From an uncultured bacterium (GTDB lineage: Bacteria; Desulfobacterota; Desulfovibrionia; Desulfovibrionales; Desulfovibrionaceae): a stretch of 55,460 bases of DNA. Both the position numbers and the translations under genes were made by a program. Numbering within the stretch: the first letter of the stretch is position 1; each line of letters starts with the position of its first letter. The stretch covers positions 1-55,460 of the forward strand of contig CAJMLK010000017.1 of the NCBI GenBank assembly GCA_905214305.1, read 5' to 3'. The notes under the pieces are model-generated. The model was given only the letters and a program-made list of their open reading frames with translations. It had not been told where the DNA came from and did not search any database. Positions 42,680-50,757 of the stretch are shown here, piece by piece.

Positions 42680-44065
42680 ATGATATTTCCCATATTGCAT
42701 ATACCGGGACTGGGCGATGGCATGACCATTGCTCTGGATGCCGTGCTGCACGTTGTCATAAGTCACGGTCTGGCCATCGGTCTCATGACCATGCTCATTC
42801 TGTTTCAAACCCTGACTTGGATGGGCAAGGGCGACTACTGGGCAAAGATCAGCCGCAGCCTGCTCGGCCCCGCCGTGGTGGTCATCACCTCCGTGGGCGC
42901 GGTGACGGGCGTGGGCATCTGGTTTATCACCGGCATCCTTGCGCCCGAAGGCATCGGTTCGCTCATTCACCTCTTTTTCTGGCCCTGGTTCATAGAATGG
43001 GGGGCCTTTACCTCTGAAGTCATCCTGCTGCTCATCTACTACTACCTGTGGGACAGGCTGGCGGAAAAGCAGCCCGGCAAGCTGGCCGCACTGGGCTGGG
43101 GCTATGTGGTCATGGCTGTTTTTTCGGCCATACTCATTTCGGGCATTCTGGGCTTCATGCTCACGCCTGACGGCTGGCCCTGGGAACAGGACTTTGATCA
43201 GGCGTACTTCAATCCCACCTTTGCGCCACAGGTTTTTCTGCGTCTGGCTGGCGGGCTTGCCATCGGTTCGCTGCTGCTCACGGCGTGGATTGCCTGGCGC
43301 TTCAAGGGCACGGCTCAGGAGCGGGGCAGTGCCCTGCGCCTGACCGGGGGCGTTTTTCTGGCTTGCGTGGCTGTGGCCGGTGTGAGCGCATGGGTGTATT
43401 TCTCCCGCATACCCATGACCTATCTGACCCACTGGAAGTTCGCCGTAGCCACATCCTACATGTCTCAACTGCCGGACTTTCTGCCAACCCTCAATGCCGT
43501 GGGTGTGGGCGTGCTGTGCCTTGCCGGTCTTGTGGCGGTGCTGCGCAGCCGTGTGGCAAGCCGCATTCTCTGCGTGCCGGCCCTGCTGCTTTGCGTGTTC
43601 ATGGTGATGGAATTTGAGCGCATACGCGAATTTGTGCGCGGGCCGTACCTTTTGCCCGGCTATATGTATGCCAACCAGATTCCGCTGGTGGAAAAACTGG
43701 CGCTGGACGAAAAAAATGAAAACTTTCTGCCGCGCATGCGCTGGGTGAACGACAACGGCAAGCTGCCGCCCAGCATGGTTGCCGGGCAGGCCCTGTTTGC
43801 CGCCAACTGCGGGGTGTGCCACACCAACGTCAAGGGCGGGCTCAACAATATCGGCATCCGCGTGGCCGGGCGTACGCTGGACAGCCTCAATGCCATCATC
43901 GACATCACCGAGAACCTCGGGCCGTTCATGACGCCCTTTACCGGTTCGGAATCAGAGCGCCTGCTGCTGGCGAACTACATTTACATGCTCGCGACGGAGC
44001 AGGGCTATATCAAGACGCAGCAGGCCCATAAGGGCCGCGCCGCCGGGGAGGCCAAGCAACCATGA
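42680..44065 (+). CDS. Cytochrome bd subunit I-like protein with C-terminal heme c
   Basis: A 461-residue integral-membrane protein with about eight or nine helices and a C-terminal monoheme domain (CGVCH near residue 377). The N-terminal half has the look of CydA: a helix-borne histidine in HVVISHGLAIGLMTML, the GAVTGVGIWF segment (compare GVVTG in CydA) and IEWGAFTSEVILLL, two acidic residues seven apart where CydA has its heme b595/b558 glutamates. The quinol-binding Q-loop is not evident. Members of the bd superfamily with a fused c heme are known and may take electrons from cytochrome c rather than quinol (recalled). It overlaps the next gene as ATGA. Confidence 0.75.
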   Translation: MIFPILHIPGLGDGMTIALDAVLHVVISHGLAIGLMTMLILFQTLTWMGKGDYWAKISRSLLGPAVVVITSVGAVTGVGIWFITGILAPEGIGSLIHLFFWPWFIEWGAFTSEVILLLIYYYLWDRLAEKQPGKLAALGWGYVVMAVFSAILISGILGFMLTPDGWPWEQDFDQAYFNPTFAPQVFLRLAGGLAIGSLLLTAWIAWRFKGTAQERGSALRLTGGVFLACVAVAGVSAWVYFSRIPMTYLTHWKFAVATSYMSQLPDFLPTLNAVGVGVLCLAGLVAVLRSRVASRILCVPALLLCVFMVMEFERIREFVRGPYLLPGYMYANQIPLVEKLALDEKNENFLPRMRWVNDNGKLPPSMVAGQALFAANCGVCHTNVKGGLNNIGIRVAGRTLDSLNAIIDITENLGPFMTPFTGSESERLLLANYIYMLATEQGYIKTQQAHKGRAAGEAKQP

Positions 44066-45690
44066 ACAAGTGGACCGATCTTTTTCTGCTGCATCCCCTG
44101 CCCGAAGGCTGGCTCAACGGCCTGCTCTTTGTCTCCTTTGGCCTGCACCTGCTTTTTGCCCTGCTGATCGTGGGGACGGCCATTCTGGGCCTTGTGTTCT
44201 TTCTTCAGGACTGGCTGGACAGGGATCAGGCGGGGCAGGCGTGGAACAGCCGCTTCATGCACACCCACCTTGGCCTCAAAAGTCTGGCTGTGGTGCTTGG
44301 CATAGCGCCCCTGCTGCTCATACAGATCCGCTACTCCTATTCGTTCTTTACCACCACGGGCCTGTTCGCCTACGCATGGCTGGCGGTGATCCCCCTGCTG
44401 ATCGTGGCCTTTCTGCTCATCGACGCCTTTAACCACAGCATGGAACGGCGCGCCTGGCTGGCCTTTTTTTGCGGTGTGGTGGGCGTGGGGGCGCTGCTTA
44501 CCGTGCCTGCGGTCTTTACCGGGGCGCTGGCCCTGATGGAACGGCAGCACCTCTGGGCGCAGTTCGGGCAGAGCGGCGGACAGGATTTTGCCTCCATGCC
44601 CGCGCTGGCTCCGCACTGGCTGTTGCGCTATCTGCACGTCATTGGCGCGGCGCTTGTGCTTGGCGCGGCGTTTCAGCTCTTTTTCTCCACGCGCAACAAT
44701 CCGGAAAAAGCCCCGCGCCTGCGCAACTGGATTTTCGGCGCGACACTGACGCAGGTTTTCATTGGCATTCCATTGCTGTTTACCGTGGCCGCCGAGCTTG
44801 ACTGGACCATCCTGACGGCGCTCATGATCGGCGCACTGGCCGCGCTGCTGGCCCTGTGGGTGCTGCGCCCCGGCAAGGGGGCGTCATGTGCGGCAGACGG
44901 TTCACCGTCAGACCCCGCGGCCACCCGGGGTTCCGCCACGCCCGAGTCGGCGGCGGCCCCGCGCAGCCTTCTCTGGCTGCTGCCCGTGGCCTTTGCGGCC
45001 ATGCTGGTGGGACGCCAGTTTATTCAGGATCAGGCCATGAATCCGGTTCAGGCCGCCAACGACGCCTACCGCGCCCAACGGGCCAGGGCGCTTGATCCTT
45101 TCCGGCAGCCCGCACTGGAGGGCTATGCCTTCAAGCTCAAGACGGTCTATGACAATGGCGACACTATTTATGATCAGACGTGTGCGCCCTGTCATGGTCT
45201 GGAGGGCAGGGGGGATGGCCCCGTTGCCAGACGTCTGCTGATCCCGGCCGAAGATGTCGCCGCCATACGCGCCAACAGGGACTACGTGTACACGCTGGTG
45301 CGTGACGGAGTTCCCGGTTCGGGCATGCCGTATTTTCGCCTGTATGACCGTGAGAAGATAGAAATGGTGCTGGACGCCATGTCCAGACGCTTTGACATGT
45401 TCGGCAAGGCCGATGTGCCGCCCGACCGCGAACCGGAAAGCGACGCCATGATCGTCTGGGCCGAATCCTGCGCCGTCTGCCACGGCGTTGAGGGCGAGAT
45501 TACGGAATTCGGGCATACACTGCTGCCGCCCCCGCCGGATCTGCAGCAGTATTCAATGACACATGCGCGCACTCTGGAGGTCATCACCAACGGCTATCCC
45601 GGCACGGTCATGCCGCCGTTCCGCCATCTGCCAAAGGAAGTGCTGGAAGACCTGGCTGTCATCAGCAATACCTTCAGGGTGGAAAAGTAG
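44062..45690 (+). CDS. Membrane protein with two C-terminal heme c domains, partner of the bd-like subunit
   Basis: A 542-residue protein. Residues 20-320 hold about eight membrane helices with several in-helix histidines (FGLHLLFALL, FMHTHLGLKS, WLLRYLHVIGAAL) that could bind heme b, ending in an Ala/Ser/Pro linker; a ninth helix (LLWLLPVAFAAMLVG) leads to two cytochrome c domains, CAPCH near residue 374 and CAVCH near 470. The methionine in GVPGSGMPYF and the one in GTVMPPF are the likely sixth ligands. It presumably replaces CydB as second subunit. With the two upstream genes it makes a five-c-heme respiratory complex; acceptor and donor are unknown. Confidence 0.75.
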   Translation: MNKWTDLFLLHPLPEGWLNGLLFVSFGLHLLFALLIVGTAILGLVFFLQDWLDRDQAGQAWNSRFMHTHLGLKSLAVVLGIAPLLLIQIRYSYSFFTTTGLFAYAWLAVIPLLIVAFLLIDAFNHSMERRAWLAFFCGVVGVGALLTVPAVFTGALALMERQHLWAQFGQSGGQDFASMPALAPHWLLRYLHVIGAALVLGAAFQLFFSTRNNPEKAPRLRNWIFGATLTQVFIGIPLLFTVAAELDWTILTALMIGALAALLALWVLRPGKGASCAADGSPSDPAATRGSATPESAAAPRSLLWLLPVAFAAMLVGRQFIQDQAMNPVQAANDAYRAQRARALDPFRQPALEGYAFKLKTVYDNGDTIYDQTCAPCHGLEGRGDGPVARRLLIPAEDVAAIRANRDYVYTLVRDGVPGSGMPYFRLYDREKIEMVLDAMSRRFDMFGKADVPPDREPESDAMIVWAESCAVCHGVEGEITEFGHTLLPPPPDLQQYSMTHARTLEVITNGYPGTVMPPFRHLPKEVLEDLAVISNTFRVEK

Positions 45691-45758
45691 ACAGGGCGCG
45701 GCCCTCGGGGGAGGCGTCGCGGACGGCGCTTCTTGCGGGTCTGACGTTCCAACGGCAA

Positions 45759-45796
45759 ACCGCCGGAGCATGTTCGTGTGAACGCGCTCCGGCGGT
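45759..45796. terminator. Hairpin between the cytochrome operon and the VUT gene
   Basis: ACCGCCGGAGC pairs perfectly with GCTCCGGCGGT; inside it GTTC/GAAC gives a second short stem. AAAUUU follows on the plus strand. It is a likely common terminator of the two convergent units. Confidence 0.65.
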
Positions 45797-45830
45797 AAAT
45801 TTCAGGCCGAAGAGGCTGACGCTGGGGGCC

Positions 45831-46328
45831 TTATGCCTGTGCTCCCAGAGCGTATTCGCGCTGTTCGCGGCGGCGCACCAGCCAGAAAACCAGAAGCGCG
45901 CCAAGCAGTTTGCTTACGCTCATGGTGATGATTGACCAGGGCGTGGCAAGGCCGATGATGAGCAGAAACACCACGCTGTCCAGAGGCGCGCCCACCAGAC
46001 TCGAGATAAGTATGCGCTGCGAAAACGGGCGATTGGTAAAGGTAAACAGCGCCCAGTCCCCCAGTTCGCCGATGGCGAAGGCCGCTGCGCTGGCAAGGGC
46101 AAGCTGCGGCGTTGCCATGTACCAGCTTACGATGCAGCCCACCAGCATGGCCCACAGCACCTTATGCCCCACGCGGCGCTGCGCGTAGTCGCGCACCACA
46201 AAGATAAAGCCCACCACCAGAGACAGCGGCGGCCACATTTCCCCATTGGGCAGTTCCACAAGGGGCGTGACGGCAAAGGCGTAGTTTACGCCCACGATAA
46301 GAGCGATATAGGTAATAAGGGTAAACAT
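45831..46328 (-). CDS. VUT-family (YhhQ-type) queuosine precursor transporter
   Basis: A 165-residue inner-membrane protein with about five or six helices. It shows the family pattern GFIFVVRDYAQRRVGHKVLWAMLVGCIVSW early on, AIGELGDWALFTFTNRPFSQRILISSLVGAPLDSVVFLL in the middle, and a short basic C-terminal tail. YhhQ members import preQ0/preQ1 for tRNA queuosine. The start is uncertain: ATG at 46328 or 46355, neither with a good ribosome site. It reads convergently with the cytochrome operon and divergently from era. A much longer in-frame extension opposite era and yggS is an artefact. Confidence 0.85.
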   Translation of the reverse strand: MFTLITYIALIVGVNYAFAVTPLVELPNGEMWPPLSLVVGFIFVVRDYAQRRVGHKVLWAMLVGCIVSWYMATPQLALASAAAFAIGELGDWALFTFTNRPFSQRILISSLVGAPLDSVVFLLIIGLATPWSIITMSVSKLLGALLVFWLVRRREQREYALGAQA

Positions 46329-46667
46329 GGGCGCGAGAGTAAGCGCTGGCGGCATGGTCGTCAAGTGGGGCAGGGCGCAGGGGGCCTTGCAGCTTGACCG
46401 CAAGGCGCGGATATGGGACAGAAAAGCAGATTTAGCATGTATCTGGGGCTGGTTCTGAAAACGTCCGCTGCAAAAGCCGCCTTGTTTCCTTCGTCGGCAT
46501 TGCGGGAAAAACCCCATCCCGCCGTATCCGGTACGGCCTTGTCCGGCAGTTTGTTTTGCCGGGCAAAAGCCCGCTTCGCGCGGGCGGCATGCGCTTGAAC
46601 ACAGCCCCTTGAAAAACTTTGCGCCTTGTATGCGCAGCGTAGGCCGGTTGTCCGGCCAGGAGACGTA
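46329..46667. other. Intergenic region upstream of era
   Basis: About 340 bp between divergent genes; no gene or strong palindrome apart from GGCCGG/CCGGCC just before the era ribosome site. It must hold the era promoter, which I cannot place. Confidence 0.5.
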
Positions 46668-47591
46668 ATGACAGATCTGCACTACCGTTGCGGATGGGTG
46701 GCACTCATGGGCCCGCCCAATGCCGGCAAATCCACACTGCTCAATGCCCTTTTGGGGCAAAAGGTGACCATTGTCACGCCCAAGCCGCAGACCACGCGCA
46801 ACCAGATTGTGGGCATCCTCACCGATGACGAGGCCCAGACCATCTTTATGGATACCCCCGGCCTTACCCAGGTTCGCGGACGGCTGAGCAAGACCATGAT
46901 TCAGGCGGTATGGCAAAGCCTGAATCAGGCCGACATCATCATGCCCGTGCTGGACGCCCACCTGTATATCCGTCATCCCGAATTTCTCGACCGCGATCTC
47001 GCCCCGGTGGCTCAGGCCCTTGCCAGTGACGAAAGGCCCATGATCGTGGTGGTCAACAAGGTGGACCTGTTCGGCGATAAAAGCCGCATGCTGCCCCTGC
47101 TGACCAGACTGCATGAAATGTGGCCCAGAGCCGATATTTTTCCCATTTCGGCCCTGAACAAGGACGGGCTTGCCGATCTGGTGGAGCTTATCCACAAAAA
47201 ACTGCCCGCCGGGCAGGCCCAGTTCCCCGAAGACCAGATATCCACCGCGCCCCTGCGCTTTATGACGGCCGAGATCATTCGCGAAAAGCTCTTTCTGCAT
47301 TTGCGGCAGGAGGTTCCCTATTCCGTGGCCGTGGATGTGGAAAGCTGGGAAGAGGATGAAGAGCGCGGGCAGACGGTCATTCACGCCACCATCTATGTGG
47401 CCCGTCCCATGCACAAGGCCATGGTCATCGGGCGCGCCGGACAGTCCATCAAGGCCATTGGCACTGAAGCCCGCAAGGACATTCAGGAACTGGTGGGCGG
47501 CAAGGTGCACCTGGAACTGTGGGTCAAGGTTCGCGAACACTGGACCGAAGACACGGCCTTTTTGCGCGACCTGGGTCTTATGGCGGAGTAG
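46668..47591 (+). CDS. era: GTPase Era
   Basis: An essential GTPase for 16S rRNA maturation, 307 residues. G1 GPPNAGKST, G2 in the PQTTRNQIVGIL segment, G3 DTPG, G4 NKVD and G5 SAL are all present, followed by a KH RNA-binding domain (residues 195-300) with VPYSVAVDVESWEED and GRAGQSIKAIGTEARKDIQEL, the KH GxxG loop being GRAGQSIK. AGGAG lies a few bases before the ATG at 46668. yggS follows three bases after its stop. Confidence 0.98.
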   Translation: MTDLHYRCGWVALMGPPNAGKSTLLNALLGQKVTIVTPKPQTTRNQIVGILTDDEAQTIFMDTPGLTQVRGRLSKTMIQAVWQSLNQADIIMPVLDAHLYIRHPEFLDRDLAPVAQALASDERPMIVVVNKVDLFGDKSRMLPLLTRLHEMWPRADIFPISALNKDGLADLVELIHKKLPAGQAQFPEDQISTAPLRFMTAEIIREKLFLHLRQEVPYSVAVDVESWEEDEERGQTVIHATIYVARPMHKAMVIGRAGQSIKAIGTEARKDIQELVGGKVHLELWVKVREHWTEDTAFLRDLGLMAE

Positions 47592-47594
47592 GCT

Positions 47595-48308
47595 ATGGAA
47601 CTGCGGGATCGCTACCATCGTGTGCTGGAAAGGCTCGATGCCGCCTGTGCCGCCGCCGGGCGGCCCAGGGGGGAAGTGTCTCTCATTGCCGTGTCCAAGC
47701 TGCACCCGGCCTGCGACGTAGCCGCCGTGGCCGCTGCGGGGCAGGTGGACTTTGGCGAAAACTATGTGCAGGAAGCCCTGCAGAAGCGTGAAGAGCTTGA
47801 AGCTGCACCCGCGGCTTCTGCCCTTCATGTCCGCTGGCACATGATCGGCCATGTGCAGAGCCGCAAGGCCGGACAGGTCGCCGGGGCCTTCGCTCTGGTG
47901 CATACGCTCGATTCGCGCAAGCTTGCCGATGCTTTTGAGCGGCGGCTTGCTGAAGCGCAGGCTCGTCAGGCGGTGCTTTTTCAGGTGAATATCGCCTCGG
48001 AACCGCAAAAAAGCGGCATCATGGCTGCAGATTTGCCCGCTTTGGCCGATTATGTACTTGAGAGCTGCCCGCACCTTGATGTTCAGGGGCTCATGTGCCT
48101 GCCCCCGGTCTTTGATGCCGGCGATGCCGCACGGCCCCACTTTGCCCTCCTGCGTGAACTGCGGGACGGCCTGCGCACCCGCACCGGTTTGCCCTTGCCT
48201 GTATTGTCGATGGGTATGAGCGGCGACTTTGAGGCGGCCGTGACCGAAGGGGCCACCCTGGTACGCATAGGTACGGATATTTTCGGGCTGCGCCCGGCCA
48301 GGACGTAG
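47595..48308 (+). CDS. yggS: YggS-family PLP homeostasis protein
   Basis: A 237-residue PLP-binding protein of the fold-type III alanine-racemase-like barrel (YggS/PROSC), which balances free PLP and keto-acid pools. The PLP lysine is in LIAVSKLHPA; FGENYVQEALQK, WHMIGHVQSRKAG and LSMGMSGDFEAAVTEGATLVRIGTDIFG are the standard YggS blocks. It starts three bases after era, with GGAG at the end of that gene, so the two are coupled. The fliL promoter region begins immediately after its stop. Confidence 0.96.
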   Translation: MELRDRYHRVLERLDAACAAAGRPRGEVSLIAVSKLHPACDVAAVAAAGQVDFGENYVQEALQKREELEAAPAASALHVRWHMIGHVQSRKAGQVAGAFALVHTLDSRKLADAFERRLAEAQARQAVLFQVNIASEPQKSGIMAADLPALADYVLESCPHLDVQGLMCLPPVFDAGDAARPHFALLRELRDGLRTRTGLPLPVLSMGMSGDFEAAVTEGATLVRIGTDIFGLRPART

Positions 48309-48312
48309 CCTC

Positions 48313-48328
48313 TGGCACAGTGTCTGCA
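48313..48328 (+). promoter_or_regulatory. Candidate sigma-54 promoter of the fliL operon
   Basis: TGGCACAGTGTCTGCA keeps the invariant GG and GC with ten bases between them and departs from the consensus TGGCACG-N4-TTGCA at two positions. It lies 126 bp before fliL and just after the yggS stop. Flagellar operons in this group are often sigma-54 dependent. Confidence 0.5.
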
Positions 48329-48453
48329 ATAGCTGTGGGGGCCGGTTTTTGCGGGCGGTGCTTCGAGATATGCGGTTGCGCATGCCTCGCCCATAAAAAT
48401 CGTACGCGGCACGGTATTGCCGTTATGCCCGCGTCAGGCCAACGGAGTTTATT

Positions 48454-49089
48454 ATGGCGGCCAAGGAAAAAGAAGCCCCGGCCCTGCCCGAGGGGCAGGC
48501 GGAAAGCCCCAGGAAAAAGTCACGGGTCAAGCGCATCGTCATTATTTTGGCAATACTGCTCATGACGTTGAGTGGCGCGGGGCTTGGGGGCTACTGGTGG
48601 CTGTATTTGCGCACACCCTCCAACGGTGCTGCTGTTTCGTCGCCGGAGGCGGCGGGCGGCCTGCCTGCGGAAAGCGGCGCTGCCGCCGGGACAGCGCAGG
48701 GCGGCCATGCGGCCCCCGGCCAGTCCGGCGGCCAGTCTGCCCCGGGTTCGGATGTACGCATTGAACGGCAGAGCGATCTGCCCCGCAGCGGGGGCATGGT
48801 GCTGCCGTTGCCCCCTGTTACCGTCAATCTGGCGGACGCTTCGGGGCGGCGCTATCTCAAGATGGGTATGGAAGTGGAGGTGAACGCCGACGTGTCGGCG
48901 GCCCTTCAGGCCAATAATGCCCGCATCAGGGATGCCATCATCATGCTGCTGGCAGGCAAGAGTTACGCCGATATAGCCACCCCGGACGGCAAGGTGCTGC
49001 TCAAGGCCGAAGTGGCGGCGCGTATCAACCAGATACTGGGTGCACAGCGCGTTATCCGGGTGTTCTTTACGGATTTTGTTGTGGAATAG
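48454..49089 (+). CDS. fliL: FliL, flagellar basal-body-associated protein
   Basis: An inner-membrane stator-associated protein, 211 residues. A charged N-terminus (KKSRVKR) precedes one membrane helix (IVIILAILLMTLSGAGLGGYWWLYL), then a Gly/Ala/Ser-rich linker of about 55 residues, longer than usual, and the conserved periplasmic domain (LPLPPVTVNLADASGRRYLKMGMEVEVN to VIRVFFTDFVVE). GGAG lies about nine bases before the ATG. It heads fliL-fliN-fliO-fliP-fliQ, although 440 bp with a repeat element separate it from fliN. Confidence 0.94.
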   Translation: MAAKEKEAPALPEGQAESPRKKSRVKRIVIILAILLMTLSGAGLGGYWWLYLRTPSNGAAVSSPEAAGGLPAESGAAAGTAQGGHAAPGQSGGQSAPGSDVRIERQSDLPRSGGMVLPLPPVTVNLADASGRRYLKMGMEVEVNADVSAALQANNARIRDAIIMLLAGKSYADIATPDGKVLLKAEVAARINQILGAQRVIRVFFTDFVVE

Positions 49090-49366
49090 GGCGGGCGTTC
49101 GTACTTCAGGACGTTTTCCGGGCTGTTTCACGAAGGGGCGCGTTAGGCCGCGCTGGCGCATGCCGCATATGCGGGGTGTCAGCCGTGGTGCGTTTGACGT
49201 CGCTTCGGCAGTTCGCCCGCAGAGGTTGCGGGCGGGGCAGGCACAGCTTTCGTCAAGGCGCGGAAACCGTGCACAAAGACGGCAGCGCTGGCTGTTTGCG
49301 CGGCCGGACGCCGGAACGGGCGTCAAACAACTTGGGAAACGGACTGCGTTTCAGGGTGAACCTGCT

Positions 49367-49517
49367 CCAGAGCAACTTCACTTTGAAATTGCTCTGGCGG
49401 CTGCGTGAGCAGTCGCCCGCCGCAAAGGCGCGAGCGCAATCAACTTGCGTGGTCAAGCGCCGAAGCGAGCGTGTCTTAAGCTTTGAGAATGTACGCTCTC
49501 AAAGTTGATCTGCTCTA
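49367..49517 (+). repeat. AGAGCA-bounded composite repeat between fliL and fliN
   Basis: It starts with CCAGAGCAA and a 14-bp stem with one mismatch (49367-49397), continues with GGCGGCTGCGTGAGC, and ends in a second hairpin CTTTGAGA/TCTCAAAG (49481-49504) and GATCTGCTCTA. The two ends, AGAGCA and TGCTCT, are inverted. The first third is nearly identical to 41232-41282; the rest resembles 33945-34104. It ends 12 bases before the fliN ATG. Confidence 0.8.
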
Positions 49518-49529
49518 AAGAGGTGACCT

Positions 49530-50096
49530 ATGTCTCAGGAAGATCAGGACAATCTGGCCGCTCAGTGGGAAGCCGAACTTGCCAAGGAGGCTGAGGCCGC
49601 CGGCGCTTCCGACACCGCCAGTGCCGCGCCCGACGCTCCGGCTGCCGGGGCTGATGCCCAGCATCTGGCCGATGAGGCGCTGGCCGCCCAGTGGGCCGCA
49701 AGCATGGCCGAAGAAGAGGAAAAGCAGCCCCGCCAGTCTTTCGGCGGTGCGGGCGCGGGCATGGGCGGGCAGGCGACGGACGCCCACTTCAAGGATATGA
49801 CGGAAATGGCGCGCCAGCCCGGTGACAACAAGCTTAAACGCGAACTGGATTTTATCCTTGATATCCCGCTTGATGTGTCGGCGGAACTGGGCCGTACCCG
49901 CCTGCTTATCAACGAGCTGCTCCAGTTGGGGCAAGGCTCGGTGGTCGAATTGAACAAGCTGGCGGGCGAACCGCTTGAAGTGTACGTCAACGGCAAGCTG
50001 GTGGCGCGCGGCGAGGCCGTGGTCATTAACGAAAAGTTCGGCGTGCGTCTTACAGACATCATCAGCCCCATTGAAAGGGTGAAGCAGCTTGGCTAG
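49530..50096 (+). CDS. fliN: FliN, flagellar motor switch protein
   Basis: A C-ring protein that with FliM and FliG sets the direction of rotation. The C-terminal 85 residues are the SpoA/SurA-like domain: LDFILDIPLDVSAELGRTRLLINELLQLGQGSVVELNKLAGEPLEVYVNGKLVARGEAVVINEKFGVRLTDI is unmistakable. An acidic, Ala-rich extension of about 95 residues precedes it, longer than in E. coli FliN but common in FliN/FliY of other phyla; it lacks a CheC-like phosphatase domain. AGAGGTGACCT precedes the ATG. fliM is not in the window. Confidence 0.95.
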   Translation: MSQEDQDNLAAQWEAELAKEAEAAGASDTASAAPDAPAAGADAQHLADEALAAQWAASMAEEEEKQPRQSFGGAGAGMGGQATDAHFKDMTEMARQPGDNKLKRELDFILDIPLDVSAELGRTRLLINELLQLGQGSVVELNKLAGEPLEVYVNGKLVARGEAVVINEKFGVRLTDIISPIERVKQLG

Positions 50097-50757
50097 CCTT
50101 GTGACTGGCGCAACGGCGGCGGGCGCGACCGCCCTTGTGGCTGCTGTGCCCGTTGATGGCGTGGCCGCGCAGGCCATACGCGGAACTGTTGAGGCCGTTG
50201 AGGGTGGCGCACCGTCTGCGGGCGCACCGGCTTCAGGCCTGTCCGGCGGGCTGGATCAGATCGTTGGGCATGCTGTCGAGTTGACGCGGCAGGGCCTTGG
50301 CGCGGCTGCTCAGGCAGCGGGACATTTTGCCGAAAGTCTGGGCGACGGTCTGGAAGGCGGCTTGGCGGGCGATGCGGCCAGCAGCGCGGCAGCGCACGGG
50401 GCCAGCCTTGGCGGAAGCTCGTTTTCGTGGGGCGGCTATGCCCAGGCCGTGGGCATACTTTTTCTTCTTGTGGCCCTGCTGTGGCTGGTTGTCTGGCTTG
50501 TACGGCGCTTCGGCAAGTTCAATTTTCTGCCGCGCCCGGGCGCGCTGCCCAAGGGCGCGCTGGTTATGGAGGCGCAATTGCCGCTGGGCCCGCGCAAGGG
50601 GCTGATGGTGGTACGCTTCTTGAATAGAAGGTTGCTGCTGGGCGTTACCGACCAGCACATAACCCTTCTGACCGAGGAGCAGGCGCAGCATGAGCCGCAG
50701 AACAAGGATTTTGAACACGTCATGGAAGAAGTGTCTCGCGGGGCTGACAGCCGCTAG
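50089..50757 (+). CDS. fliO: FliO, flagellar export assembly factor
   Basis: FliO helps FliP assemble in the export gate. The 222-residue protein has an Ala/Gly-rich periplasmic N-terminal part of about 115 residues, one membrane helix (AVGILFLLVALLWLVVWLVRRF) and a cytoplasmic domain (GALVMEAQLPLGPRKGLMVVRFLNRRLLLGVTDQHITLL) that is the FliO hallmark. The apparent start is TTG at 50089, overlapping the last eight bases of fliN; a GTG at 50101 is an alternative. Its 3' end overlaps fliP by 68 bp in another frame. Confidence 0.9.
   Translation: MASLVTGATAAGATALVAAVPVDGVAAQAIRGTVEAVEGGAPSAGAPASGLSGGLDQIVGHAVELTRQGLGAAAQAAGHFAESLGDGLEGGLAGDAASSAAAHGASLGGSSFSWGGYAQAVGILFLLVALLWLVVWLVRRFGKFNFLPRPGALPKGALVMEAQLPLGPRKGLMVVRFLNRRLLLGVTDQHITLLTEEQAQHEPQNKDFEHVMEEVSRGADSR

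Noticed and set aside
45831..48383. An 850-codon open frame on the minus strand covering the VUT gene and the antisense of era and yggS
   Set aside because: Only the last 165 codons match a protein family. The rest is the reverse complement of era and yggS and is open because of high-GC codon bias.
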